From positions 21,706 to 85,705 of the forward strand of contig CAMCVN010000006.1 of the NCBI GenBank assembly GCA_945881845.1: a stretch of 64,000 bases of DNA, given 5' to 3'. This document shows positions 1 through 8,562 of this stretch, piece by piece. This DNA is from Bifidobacterium breve. Its GTDB lineage: Bacteria; Actinomycetota; Thermoleophilia; Solirubrobacterales; Solirubrobacteraceae. Each line of letters starts with the position of its first letter. Positions within the stretch are counted from its first letter, which is position 1. The position numbers and the translations under genes were made by a program. The notes under the pieces were generated by a model. The model saw only the letters and a list, made by a program, of their open reading frames with translations. It was not told the DNA's origin and did no database searches.

Positions 1-507
1 AGCGTAAATCAGCGCGACGTCAAGTTCGATCGCCGGAATTGCCAGCAAGGGCTCGCCGCGCACAGGGTCGTCAAACTCGATCAGCGTCGGGTTGAGCTGC
101 GGGAACGCAGTCCCGACCCCTCCACGCCATGGCAGGAATGGCAGGCCCTGCCCGGCTGCACGAAGCCCGGCAACGCAATGCGCTTCGTCGAGGTCGACGA
201 CCTCTACGCGGCCGCTTTCGATCGCGCTGCGATAGACCGGACCAACCCCTGCGATGGCCTCAATGCCAACGTACGAGCCAACGATGCGGCTGACGCACCC
301 CGCGGCGATCAAGAGATCAACTTCGATCCCGCCCGTCGGGGCGACGACAGTAAGGTCGCGAACTCCGCGGCGCGCAAGCGCGCGAACGAGAGCCATCGGG
401 TGCCCGGCGGTAACCGCTCCGCCGATGCCGACCGTTGTCCCGTCGACGACGCAGGCGATCGCATCATCGATCTCAGAAAGGGAAGAGCTGCGTCCACCAA
501 GCGGCAT
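1..507 (-). CDS. CoA-transferase family I subunit A (partial, runs off the left edge)
   Basis: Reading the minus strand from an ATG at 507 gives an open frame of 169 codons that reaches base 1 without a stop, so the 3' end lies outside the window. The protein resembles the alpha subunit of glutaconate/3-oxoacid-type CoA-transferases: an early G-rich segment (VVDGTTVGIGG), then ALARRGVRDLTVVAPTGG and a later GSYVGIEA stretch typical of the fold. A GGAG seven bases upstream supports ATG 507; an in-frame GTG at 543 is an alternative. A beta subunit would be expected just downstream, outside the window. It diverges from the acyl-CoA synthetase at 636, and both would act on acyl-CoA thioesters. 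The family call is good; the substrate is unknown. Confidence 0.75.
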   Translation of the reverse strand, partial: MPLGGRSSSLSEIDDAIACVVDGTTVGIGGAVTAGHPMALVRALARRGVRDLTVVAPTGGIEVDLLIAAGCVSRIVGSYVGIEAIAGVGPVYRSAIESGRVEVVDLDEAHCVAGLRAAGQGLPFLPWRGGVGTAFPQLNPTLIEFDDPVRGEPLLAIPAIELDVALIYA

Positions 508-635
508 CCCACCACTCCACTTGGTAAAGCCCCCAACGGCCACTAGCGCTTCCGCCAATGCGTCTGCGCGACGGGGCGTTTAGCGTTGCTTCAGCAGGGT
601 CACTCCGGCCCGCCTCGACATCAGGAGTCAAGAAG

Positions 636-2309
636 ATGGCCACCCGCCCACTGCCGGACCGAACAGCTACCCCAAACCTGGCTTCATACGAAGAGGCTTG
701 CTCGACTTACACTGTTGAGGTCCCTGAACGGTTCAATCCCGTTGTCGACATCGTCGAAAGGTGGGCTGCCGAAGCCCCTGACGACCTCGCCCTCATCTCT
801 CTGGGGCCCGACGGCGCAACGGTCGACCAGCACACCGTTGCCGAGCTCGCTGAGGAGGCCCGGCGCGTTGCACAGGCGCTGCTTGATCTCGGCGTCAAGG
901 CCGGCGACCCGGTCTTCATAATGCTGCCGCGAGCATCGGCTTGGTATGCGGCGATTCTCGGCGTGATTCGGATCGGCGCCGTCGCGATGCCCGGTACCAA
1001 CCAGTTGACAAGCCGCGACATCTCCTATCGGATCCGCGCCGCTGACGGTGTTGCTGCGATCACCGACGCAGTTGGCGTTGGCAAGATCGACGCGATTGAA
1101 GAGGAGATGCCCTCGCTGCGAACGCGGATCTCTTGGAACGCCGGCGAGCAGGACGGGTGGCATGACTTCGACTCGATTCGTGCCGCCGCGGATCCCAGCG
1201 GCCTGGACGATTCGCCGACCTCAAAAGATGATCCGATGATCCTCTTCTTCACGAGCGGCACGGTCAGCTACCCGAAGATGGTGATGCATCCGACCTCGTA
1301 CGGCCTTGGACACGTATCGACAGCGCGCTTCTGGCACGACCTTCGGCCCGGTGACCGCCACTGGACCGTCACCGACACCGGATGGGCGAAGGCTGCCTGG
1401 GGCGGACTTTTCGGCCAGTGGCACGAGCGAGCAACGATCGTCCAAGTGGCACTCGGGAAGCCCGATGCCGACACGATTCTGGAGATCATCCGTGATGCCG
1501 ACATCACATCCTTCTGCGCCCCACCAACGCTTTACCGGCTGCTCGTACAAGCCGACCTAGCTTCACACGACCTCGCCGTGCTGCGTCACTGCACGAGCGC
1601 CGGAGAGCCGCTCAACCCGGAGGTGATTCGTGCCTGGAAGGACGGAACCGGTGGCCTAACGATCTACGACGGCTATGGGCAGTCGGAAACAACTCTGCTG
1701 GTGGCGAACTATCCGACGATGCCGGTGCGACCGGGATCGATGGGCAAGCCGGTCCCCGGCTGGGAGGTCGATGTCCTCAGCGACGAGGGAGAGGTGATGC
1801 CCGACGACTCGCCAGGCAACATCGCCGTGCGAGTCACAGAACCCCGCCCACTGGGACTCTTCAGCGAGTACTACCGCAACGCCGAGGCCAACGCCAAGGC
1901 TTTCCGAGACGGCTGGTATTACACCGGCGACAAGGCATGGCGAGACCCCGACGGGTATCTATGGTTCGAAGGCCGCGACGACGACGTGATTACCTCGTCG
2001 GCCTACAGGATCGGTCCGTTTGAGGTTGAATCGGCACTCGTCGAACATGCCTCGGTCCAAGAGGCAGCGGTCGTCGGCAAGGATGATCCGGAGCGCACGC
2101 AGATCGTTTGCGCCTTCATCGTCCTGGCCCCCGGCAACGAACCGAGCGATGAGCTGGCGGCCGAACTGCAGGCCCATACGCGCGAGCTGACGGCGCCCTA
2201 CAAGTACCCGCGCGAGATTCACTTTGTCGACGATCTCCCGAAGACCGTCAGCGGCAAGATTCGCCGCACCGAGCTGCGCGATCAGCTCAACGAGGAAGGG
2301 GCGAGCTAG
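636..2309 (+). CDS. Acyl-CoA synthetase, AMP-forming (medium-chain/ACSM-like)
   Basis: 557-residue adenylate-forming enzyme that would activate a carboxylic acid to its acyl-CoA through an acyl-AMP. The ATP-binding P-loop is FFTSGTVSYPKMVMH, the A5 motif is YDGYGQSETT, the hinge region is WYYTGDKAWRDPDGYLWFEGR, and the catalytic lysine lies in KTVSGKIRRTEL near the C-terminus. The spacing and the P-loop variant look like the medium-chain (ACSM) or acetyl/propionyl-type group rather than the long-chain FadD group. The frame is open from an ATG at 558, but ATG 636 follows GGAG with 9-base spacing and starts near the conserved region, so I prefer it. It diverges from the CoA-transferase on the left and converges with the enoyl-CoA hydratase on the right. 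The exact substrate cannot be read. Confidence 0.88.
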   Translation: MATRPLPDRTATPNLASYEEACSTYTVEVPERFNPVVDIVERWAAEAPDDLALISLGPDGATVDQHTVAELAEEARRVAQALLDLGVKAGDPVFIMLPRASAWYAAILGVIRIGAVAMPGTNQLTSRDISYRIRAADGVAAITDAVGVGKIDAIEEEMPSLRTRISWNAGEQDGWHDFDSIRAAADPSGLDDSPTSKDDPMILFFTSGTVSYPKMVMHPTSYGLGHVSTARFWHDLRPGDRHWTVTDTGWAKAAWGGLFGQWHERATIVQVALGKPDADTILEIIRDADITSFCAPPTLYRLLVQADLASHDLAVLRHCTSAGEPLNPEVIRAWKDGTGGLTIYDGYGQSETTLLVANYPTMPVRPGSMGKPVPGWEVDVLSDEGEVMPDDSPGNIAVRVTEPRPLGLFSEYYRNAEANAKAFRDGWYYTGDKAWRDPDGYLWFEGRDDDVITSSAYRIGPFEVESALVEHASVQEAAVVGKDDPERTQIVCAFIVLAPGNEPSDELAAELQAHTRELTAPYKYPREIHFVDDLPKTVSGKIRRTELRDQLNEEGAS

Positions 2310-2324
2310 GCGAGCAGGGTTCGG

Positions 2325-3089
2325 CTAGCGGCCCTGCCACTGCGGCGGGCGCTTCTCTTGGAATGAGCGCGGGCCCTCTTGTGCGTCCTCGCTTAGATAA
2401 ACCGACTCATAGAGCTGATCGGCCTGCTCCAGCGCGGCACCCCACGCGTGCTCGGCCGAGAGATATACAAGCGACTTCGCAGCACGGACTGAAAGCGGCG
2501 CGTTGTCGGCGATCGTCCGAGCCATTGCCCGAGCAGCGTCCTGGAGCTGGTCGAGCGGCACGACCTTGTTGACCAGCCCAAGCTCGTAGGCACGCTGGGC
2601 GCTGATCGGCTCGGCAGTGACCATTAGCTCCATCGCGATCCGCGGCGGGATCAACCACGGCAGCGGAGCAGCCCAGGGCGAACCGCGGCCGACTTTGGCT
2701 TCGGTGATCGCAAACTTGGCGTGATCGGCCGCGATGACAAGATCGACCATCTGAGCGAGAAGAAAACCACCGGCGTAAGCGACTCCGTTGACGGCGGCGA
2801 TCACCGGCTTGTCGGTCTTGACGGTGCGCTGCAAGTAGGGGAGAAAGTCGGCTGGCGGAACTCCCAGCGCCGCGCCAGCCATCTCTTTGAGGTCACCGCC
2901 TGCGCAGAAGGCCTTGTCGCCAGTTGCTGTGAGAACCAGTACAGCCGCGTCATCGTCATCAGCGAAGCGGCGGAAGCCATCCCAAAGTCCTTCGCGAACC
3001 GAAGCGCTAAGCGCGTTTCGCGCTTCCGGGCGGTCGATTGTCAACCAAGCGATCGATTCCTCAACCATGTATGTAACGTCGTCGGACAT
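2325..3089 (-). CDS. Enoyl-CoA hydratase/isomerase (crotonase family), AtuE/LiuC-like position
   Basis: 254-residue crotonase-fold protein. The two oxyanion-hole segments are visible (AFCAGGDLKEMA and AVNGVAYAGG). Both catalytic glutamate positions are occupied: one in ITEAKVGRG and one in AMELMVTAEPISA, so hydratase activity is expected. Two ATGs lie back to back at 3092 and 3089; the GGAG sits only one base from the first and four from the second, favouring 3089. It is the last gene of the biotin-dependent carboxylase operon. That is where the atu (acyclic terpene) and liu (leucine) pathways need a hydratase for the carboxylated enoyl-CoA (isohexenylglutaconyl-CoA or 3-methylglutaconyl-CoA). 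That assignment rests on context; the family call is firm. Confidence 0.88.
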   Translation of the reverse strand: MSDDVTYMVEESIAWLTIDRPEARNALSASVREGLWDGFRRFADDDDAAVLVLTATGDKAFCAGGDLKEMAGAALGVPPADFLPYLQRTVKTDKPVIAAVNGVAYAGGFLLAQMVDLVIAADHAKFAITEAKVGRGSPWAAPLPWLIPPRIAMELMVTAEPISAQRAYELGLVNKVVPLDQLQDAARAMARTIADNAPLSVRAAKSLVYLSAEHAWGAALEQADQLYESVYLSEDAQEGPRSFQEKRPPQWQGR

Positions 3090-3104
3090 CATTCTCCTGT
3101 CAGG

Positions 3105-4703
3105 TCAGATACGAAGCACGCCGCCAGGCTGGCGGACAATTGGGGCGTTCAGGACCGCCGACAGCGACATTCCGAGCGTGTTGCGCGTGTCGGTCGGGTC
3201 GATCAGTCCATCGTCGCGAAGGTCGGACGTCAGGTAGTAGGAGTGATAGGTGGCCTCGAAGTAGGCGGTCACCTCCTCTGTAATCAGAGCGATCTCTTCG
3301 GGAGACGGATCCTCGCCACGCCGACGCATCGCCGCGACCCGCACCTGCGTCATTGTGTCGGCCGCCTGCTCGGGACCCATGATCGAGGATCGCGAGTTGG
3401 GCCAGGCGTAGATGAATCGTGGATCCCATGTCCTTCCGGCCATCGCGTAGTTGCCGGCGCCCTGCGAGGCATGACAGAGCACCGACAGCTTCGGAACCGT
3501 GACATTTGCCTGAACCATCAACATCTTTGCGCCATCCTTCGTAATACCACGGCGCTCGTACTCGCGGCCGACCATGAAGCCGGTCACGTTATGAAGAAAG
3601 ATCAGCGGGATCCCGTCGCGATCGCAGAGCTGCATGAAGGTCGCAGCCTTGTTCGCCGCCTCACTGAAGATCACGCCCTGATTGGCAACGATGCCGACCT
3701 TGAACCCCCAGATAAACGCCCACCCGGTGACCATTGTCTCTCCGTAGGCGGGCTTGAACTCGTGGAACATGCTCCCGTCGACGATGCGCGCTATCACCTC
3801 GCGCATTTCGAACTGCTTCTTAATGTCGTCAGGAATGATCCCGTAAAGCTCGTCGGGATCATGGAACGGGTCCTCCGGAACTCGGCGGTCGTTGTCAGAC
3901 TTTTCCCGCCGCGACCAGAGACCGACGATGTCTCGCGCCAGACTGAGCGCTTCCTGCTCCGAATCGACCGCGTAATCGGCTACCCCTGACACCGACGTGT
4001 GCATGTCGGCGCCGCCGAGCTCCTCGGTTGTGTTCTCTTCGCCGGTAGCGGCCTTAACGAGCGGCGGACCGGCCAGGAAGACGCAGCCGCGCTCGCGCAC
4101 CATGATCGTCTGATCGCAGAGAGTCGGCGTGTACGCGGCGCCAGCGGTGCAGTAGCCGAAGACAACTGCCAGCTGCTCGATCCCACGGGCGCTCAAGTGG
4201 CACTGCTGCTGGAAGATGTGGCCAGCAGTTGAGTAGATCTCATCCTGCAGATTGAGATTGGCGCCGCCCGAGTCCAGCATGTGGATGACCGGCAGGTGGT
4301 TCTCAAGCGCGATCTCCAGGGCTCTGATGATCTTGCGCGTAGTGATTGGGTACCAAGCTCCTCCCTTGAGAGAGCTGTCATTGGCGATCACCATCACCTC
4401 GCGGCCGCTGACAACGCCGACGCCGGTCACAAGCAGAGCCTGCGGAGCCTCACCGTCGTAGTGACGATTGGCGGCCAGCGGCATCAGCTCGAGAAACGGC
4501 GACCCCCGGTCGAGCAGCAGCTCGAGACGCTCGCGAACCGGCAGTTTCTGCTGCTCCGCTAGCCGATCAAGGGCACGCTGGGGCCTGTCAAATCGAGCGC
4601 TGCGGAGCGACTCGCGAAGTTCAGCCGAGAGCTCGAGGTTGTGTTCGCGGTAAGCGCGATAGGTCGGCGACGAGGTGTCAACGTGTGACTCGAGTCGGTG
4701 CAT
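3105..4703 (-). CDS. Acyl-CoA carboxylase carboxyltransferase subunit (MccB/AtuC/LiuB type)
   Basis: 532-residue carboxyltransferase beta subunit that moves CO2 from carboxybiotin to an acyl-CoA. The N-half has the acyl-CoA-binding crotonase fold (HMLDSGGANLNLQ, GAAYTPTLCDQTIMV), and VFLAGPPLVKAATGEENTTE plus GGADMH are hallmarks of the methylcrotonyl-/geranyl-CoA carboxylase branch rather than AccD or PccB. The C-half keeps the biotin-side motif (FLHNVTGFMVG) and GAGNYAMAGR. The frame opens at 4736, but ATG 4703 lies one base after the carrier gene's stop and is preceded by GAGGAGG, so it is the likely start. Operon order with the carrier, biotin carboxylase and AtuA-like genes points to 3-methylcrotonyl-CoA, geranyl-CoA or a related branched enoyl-CoA. 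Confidence 0.9.
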   Translation of the reverse strand: MHRLESHVDTSSPTYRAYREHNLELSAELRESLRSARFDRPQRALDRLAEQQKLPVRERLELLLDRGSPFLELMPLAANRHYDGEAPQALLVTGVGVVSGREVMVIANDSSLKGGAWYPITTRKIIRALEIALENHLPVIHMLDSGGANLNLQDEIYSTAGHIFQQQCHLSARGIEQLAVVFGYCTAGAAYTPTLCDQTIMVRERGCVFLAGPPLVKAATGEENTTEELGGADMHTSVSGVADYAVDSEQEALSLARDIVGLWSRREKSDNDRRVPEDPFHDPDELYGIIPDDIKKQFEMREVIARIVDGSMFHEFKPAYGETMVTGWAFIWGFKVGIVANQGVIFSEAANKAATFMQLCDRDGIPLIFLHNVTGFMVGREYERRGITKDGAKMLMVQANVTVPKLSVLCHASQGAGNYAMAGRTWDPRFIYAWPNSRSSIMGPEQAADTMTQVRVAAMRRRGEDPSPEEIALITEEVTAYFEATYHSYYLTSDLRDDGLIDPTDTRNTLGMSLSAVLNAPIVRQPGGVLRI

Positions 4704-4704
4704 T

Positions 4705-5217
4705 TCAGTCCTCCTCAGGCTCGGCGATGAGTTCAAGCGACACTAATGGGGCGCCGCGATCAAAGGTTTCGCCCACTGCCACGAAGACCCGATCGACGAC
4801 CCCGTCGCGCTCGGCGATTATCTCGCTCTGCATCTTCATGCTCTCGATCACTACCAGCGTCTGCCCGGCAGCAACGGCGTCACCCGGTTCGACTCCGACG
4901 TTGATCATTGTCCCCGGCATGGGAGCACTCGCCAGATCACCGCTGAGCGCGGCTGTGGCGAGGTTCTTCTCAGGATCGATCACCGACATCGCCCAGCAAA
5001 CCCCGAACCCGTGGAGCCAGACGGTGTCGCCGGAAACGTAGGTCCAGATTCGCTCGGTGCGATCTTCGAGCGTCAGCTCGTACCCATCGCCGGCAGGCCG
5101 CAGACTGCCGTGATAATTACGCCCGTCGATCGTCAATGTGGCGCTGTCGCCATGGCGAGCGACCTCGACTGCGTGGCTACGGTCGCCGTCGAGCCCAATC
5201 TCAAATAGGCGACTCAT
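4705..5217 (-). CDS. Biotin carboxyl carrier protein of the acyl-CoA carboxylase
   Basis: 170-residue carrier subunit. The biotinylation lysine is in VIESMKMQSEI near residue 135, inside a standard biotinyl/lipoyl fold (GTMINVGVEPGDAVAAGQ before it, DRVFVAVGETFDRG after it). The first ~90 residues form a separate segment (GLDGDRSHAVEVARHGDSAT onwards), like the linker region that follows the ATP-grasp part in fused MccA/AtuF proteins. Here the carrier is a separate gene, so the usual alpha subunit is split in two. ATG 5217 overlaps the biotin carboxylase stop as ATGA; the longer frame to 5226 is less likely. Translation is probably coupled to both neighbours. Confidence 0.9.
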   Translation of the reverse strand: MSRLFEIGLDGDRSHAVEVARHGDSATLTIDGRNYHGSLRPAGDGYELTLEDRTERIWTYVSGDTVWLHGFGVCWAMSVIDPEKNLATAALSGDLASAPMPGTMINVGVEPGDAVAAGQTLVVIESMKMQSEIIAERDGVVDRVFVAVGETFDRGAPLVSLELIAEPEED

Positions 5218-6692
5218 GGACGCCACTCACCCATCTCCGCGAGCGGCTCTGGAGCCGCCAAGCGTGGATCAAAGCGCGGGCTCGCCAGCGCCGCCGCTGC
5301 AACCAGGCACCGCTCGAGTTCGGCGTCGAGAGCCCGCGGAGCGAGCTGATCGTGATGCTCGTCGAGAAACCCAGTGTGCGTATCGCCAGCCTTGAAGTGT
5401 GGGTTGGCCAGAACGCGCCCGAGATACGAAGTGTTGGTGATCACTCCCAGCAGCACGGTCGCCGCGAGCGCCGCGCGGAGGCGCTCTATCGCTTCTTCAC
5501 GCGTTGCGCCGTGGGCAATGACCTTCGCGATCATCGGGTCGAACGAAGCCGTCACTTCCTGGCCCTCGACTACGCCGTGGTCGATCCGCAGGCCATCTCC
5601 GGCTGGGAAGCGAACGATGCCGAGCCGACCGGTCGCGGGAAGAAAACCGGCGTCAGCGTCCTCTGCGTAGACGCGCGCCTCGATCGCGTGCCCATTGAAA
5701 TGAACATCCTCCTGGCCGAATCCGAGTGGCTCGCCAGCGGCAATCCGTACTTGCTGCTCAACAATGTCGATCCCGGTGACGGCCTCCGTAACAGGATGTT
5801 CCACCTGCAGGCGGGTGTTCATTTCGAGGAAGTAGAACCCACCGTCGTCGTCGGCGATCATCTCAACGGTGCCGGCTGACGTGTAGCCGACGGCGCGCGC
5901 TAAATCGATCGCCGTCTGGCCGATCTTTTCGCGCGTCGCTTCGTCGACAACCGGCGACGGCGACTCTTCAATCACCTTCTGGTAACGGCGCTGAATTGAA
6001 CACTCGCGCTCGCCGAGATGAAGAACGGTCCCGTGCGTATCGGCGAGCACCTGAATCTCGATGTGCCGCGGCCGCTCAACGAAGCGCTCCACAAAGACAC
6101 GTCCGTCGCCGAAGCTTGCGAGCGCCTCGCTAGAGGCTCGCTCGAACGCCTCGCGGCAGGCGTCGGCGTCAACCGCCGTGCGCATCCCCTTGCCACCCCC
6201 GCCTGCACTGGCCTTCAGCAATACCGGATAGCCGATCTGATCAGCAACGGCGATCGCCTCCTCGACGTCGGCGACTGCATCCTCGGAGCCAGGAAGAGTC
6301 GGCACTCCCGCAGCCTTCGCCAAGCGCTTTGACTCAATCTTGTCGCCCATCGCTCGCATCGCGTCGGGCGGCGGACCGATAAAAAGGATGCCTGCCGCGG
6401 CCAGCGCCTCTGCGAAGTCAGCGTTCTCGGAAAGAAAGCCGAAGCCAGGGTGGACTGCCTCGGCGCCGCTCTCTGCGCAGGCGGCGATGATCGCTTCCGA
6501 ATCAAGATATGCGCCTACCGGCGTTTCGCCAAAGAGCTCGACTGCCTCGTCGGCCTCCCGAACCGCCCTTCCGTCCGCGTCTAGAGCGTGGTAGACCGCC
6601 ACGCTTTCGATCTCCATCCGGCGAAGAGTGCGGATGATCCTCACGGCAATCTCGCCCCGGTTGGCAACCAGAACCTTCGAAGGCAGACTCAC
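5214..6692 (-). CDS. Biotin carboxylase subunit of the acyl-CoA carboxylase (AtuF/AccC-like)
   Basis: 492-residue ATP-grasp biotin carboxylase, which carboxylates the carrier biotin with ATP and bicarbonate. It begins with the family N-terminus KVLVANRGEIAVRIIRTLRR, has the glycine-rich ATP loop ASAGGGGKGMR, the RDCSIQRRYQK-like segment (here ECSIQRRYQKVIEE), the catalytic EMNTRLQVEHPVTE, and the C-cap YAEDADAGFLPATG. GTG 6692 overlaps the stop of the AtuA-like gene as GTGA and begins just before the conserved N-terminus, so the frame extension to 6737 is rejected. It is slightly longer than AccC (about 450 residues) and lacks the carrier domain, which the next gene encodes. Confidence 0.92.
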   Translation of the reverse strand: MSLPSKVLVANRGEIAVRIIRTLRRMEIESVAVYHALDADGRAVREADEAVELFGETPVGAYLDSEAIIAACAESGAEAVHPGFGFLSENADFAEALAAAGILFIGPPPDAMRAMGDKIESKRLAKAAGVPTLPGSEDAVADVEEAIAVADQIGYPVLLKASAGGGGKGMRTAVDADACREAFERASSEALASFGDGRVFVERFVERPRHIEIQVLADTHGTVLHLGERECSIQRRYQKVIEESPSPVVDEATREKIGQTAIDLARAVGYTSAGTVEMIADDDGGFYFLEMNTRLQVEHPVTEAVTGIDIVEQQVRIAAGEPLGFGQEDVHFNGHAIEARVYAEDADAGFLPATGRLGIVRFPAGDGLRIDHGVVEGQEVTASFDPMIAKVIAHGATREEAIERLRAALAATVLLGVITNTSYLGRVLANPHFKAGDTHTGFLDEHHDQLAPRALDAELERCLVAAAALASPRFDPRLAAPEPLAEMGEWRP

Positions 6693-8500
6693 GCGCCGGC
6701 TACCGGGGAGGCCGCGTGGAGCAGGTCCAGCTCCCACTCTGCGGGTACCACGATCGGAAGTTCGAGCAGCATCGCCGCAAAGCTCTTCCCCTGAGGGTCG
6801 TAGCGGAGCGTCGAAGTGCCGCCGGTTCCGCCGAGAGCGCCCTCGAGGACGAAGTTCAATGCCGACATCCCCGGAATCTCCCAGCGATGGACGGCGCCGG
6901 TCACGTAATGATCAAAGTAGTCGGCGACGCGCGCGGTGGTCAGCTGCGACGCGATGACCTCGGCGAACTCTGGCCGCCGGGCGATCACGCCGATATTTGA
7001 GTTGTCGCCCTTGTCGCCGCTGCGAGCGTACGCGAGGCGCCTGAGGATCACGCTGACTCCACGCTCCGGAAGATTGGGCTCGCCGTCGGGCAGCTCGGGC
7101 GTACCGAACTCAAGCCCTGATTTGCCTGGCAGGATCGCGACCTCAAGCGGCTCGCCATCACTGATGACGGTGACGGGAACGGAATCCTTCTCAACCAACA
7201 GGTGGAAGACCTCAATCGAAGGCGCGACGCGCGGGCGTCCGCCAAAGAAGCCTGTCATTCCCTGCGCCACCAATGCCATCGGCGCGTACTCGACGGCGAA
7301 AGTCTCAAGCGCCGCCTTCTCCTCGTGGCGGACCCCAATCTTGACGACTGCCTCATGGGCGGCGTCCTGTCGATGATCCGGGCCATATGTGTCGCCAGCT
7401 CCGATCACCTCGATCGAAGCCTCGGTTAGCGGCGAGAAGCCGGCCTTGGCGATCAGCGTTTGGGTCCGCTCGACCAGCGCCTCGGCGACGCGCCGAGCCT
7501 TGGCGCCGGCATCAATGCCACTGAACATTGCCGTAGTCATGCAGCGGTAGCCGTTGGAGTGGGTCGCGGTGACTTTGTAGGTCGAAGGCGGCTGGCTGCC
7601 TCTGGCACCGGATACGTGCACGCGATTCTCGCCTACCTGCTTGAGGTTCACATTGCGCCAATCGCAGAGCACATCCGGCATCACGTACGCCCCGGGGTCG
7701 CCGATCTCGTAGACGATCTGTTCGGCCACTGTTGCGGTTGAAACGAGCCCGCCGCTACCGGCCGGTTTTGTAATCACGGCGGTGCCGTCGGGGTGGCATT
7801 CAGCGATCGGAAAGCCCATGTCGCTCCAGCCGGGCACCGATTCCCAATCGGTGAAGTTGCCGCCGGTGCACTGCGGGCCGCACTCGACAACATGTCCGGC
7901 GAGGGTCCCGGCCGAGAGCAGGTCGTAATCGGTGTCTGACCAGCCAAACTCGTGCAGCAGCGGCCCGAGCGCGGCGGCGGAATCTACGCTGCGCCCGGTG
8001 ACAACGATGTCGGCACCGGCCGCGAGCGCTGCAGCGATCGGACGTGCGCCAAGGTAGGCATTCATCGTCATCGGCGACGCCGGGAGTGGCACACCGGTGA
8101 ACATGTCGGCAGCCCCGGCTGCCAGCAGGCCGTCCAACTGCGGCATCAGATCGTCCCCCGTAACGGCGGCGACCTTGATCGGCACTCCCGCCTCCTCGGC
8201 TGCCTCGCGGAAGGCAGCGGCACAGGCTTCCGGATTGAGCGCTCCAGCGTTCGTAATTACTTTGATTCCGCGTGCGTGAATGTCCTTCAGTCGCGGCGCG
8301 ATAACGCGAATGGCGTCGGGAACGAAGCCACCAGCGGGGTCCTTGGCACGTGCTCGCGCGAGCAGCGCCATCGTGATCTCGGAGAGGTAGTCGGAGATCA
8401 GGTAGTCAATCTCGGCGCCGTCAAGCAGCTGGTCAACAGCGGTGCTCGTGTCGCCCCAGAATGCTGCCCAGCAGCCCAATCTAACGGGATTCTTAGCCAT
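6689..8500 (-). CDS. Acyclic terpene utilization AtuA-like protein (DUF1446 plus C-terminal AtuA-like domain)
   Basis: 603-residue cytosolic protein of the AtuA family. The N-terminal DUF1446 part (about residues 1-450) carries RLGCWAAFWGDTS, LISDYLSEITMALLAR, VITNAGALNPEACAAAF, and IVVTGRSVDSAAALGPLLHE. The short C-terminal domain starts near residue 490 with RRLAYARSGDKGDNSNIGVI. AtuA is the first gene of the Pseudomonas citronellol/geraniol operon; as far as I know its biochemical role is unsettled. Here it heads an operon of carboxylase subunits and a hydratase, the same partnership. No Shine-Dalgarno is visible before ATG 8500, and a promoter-like pair ends about eight bases upstream, so the mRNA may be nearly leaderless. 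Confidence 0.88.
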   Translation of the reverse strand: MAKNPVRLGCWAAFWGDTSTAVDQLLDGAEIDYLISDYLSEITMALLARARAKDPAGGFVPDAIRVIAPRLKDIHARGIKVITNAGALNPEACAAAFREAAEEAGVPIKVAAVTGDDLMPQLDGLLAAGAADMFTGVPLPASPMTMNAYLGARPIAAALAAGADIVVTGRSVDSAAALGPLLHEFGWSDTDYDLLSAGTLAGHVVECGPQCTGGNFTDWESVPGWSDMGFPIAECHPDGTAVITKPAGSGGLVSTATVAEQIVYEIGDPGAYVMPDVLCDWRNVNLKQVGENRVHVSGARGSQPPSTYKVTATHSNGYRCMTTAMFSGIDAGAKARRVAEALVERTQTLIAKAGFSPLTEASIEVIGAGDTYGPDHRQDAAHEAVVKIGVRHEEKAALETFAVEYAPMALVAQGMTGFFGGRPRVAPSIEVFHLLVEKDSVPVTVISDGEPLEVAILPGKSGLEFGTPELPDGEPNLPERGVSVILRRLAYARSGDKGDNSNIGVIARRPEFAEVIASQLTTARVADYFDHYVTGAVHRWEIPGMSALNFVLEGALGGTGGTSTLRYDPQGKSFAAMLLELPIVVPAEWELDLLHAASPVAGA

Positions 8501-8507
8501 GCGGGGA

Positions 8508-8536
8508 AGTTAAATACATGTTTAGTTGAAAGTCAA
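8508..8536 (-). promoter_or_regulatory. Putative promoter and operator of the carboxylase operon
   Basis: On the minus strand TTGACT (8536-8531) and TTAACT (8513-8508) are 17 bases apart and point at the AtuA-like start at 8500. The -10 element would place the transcription start within a base or two of the ATG. The spacer holds an imperfect AT-rich inverted repeat, TAAATACATGTTTA on the plus strand (8511-8524), with ACATGT at its centre. It stands out against the GC-rich surroundings and could be the site of the TetR protein encoded divergently at 8563. Promoter and operator are both inference. Confidence 0.45.
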
Positions 8537-8562
8537 GTCCCAGCCTGCGACGATCGTGCCCG

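Noticed and set aside
2721..3989. 422-codon plus-strand open frame
   Set aside because: Antisense to the enoyl-CoA hydratase and carboxyltransferase genes, which have complete family motifs; the plus-strand product has no recognisable domain and reflects GC-rich third-position bias.
5136..5879. 247-codon plus-strand frame
   Set aside because: Antisense to biotin carboxylase, whose ATP-grasp motifs are intact.
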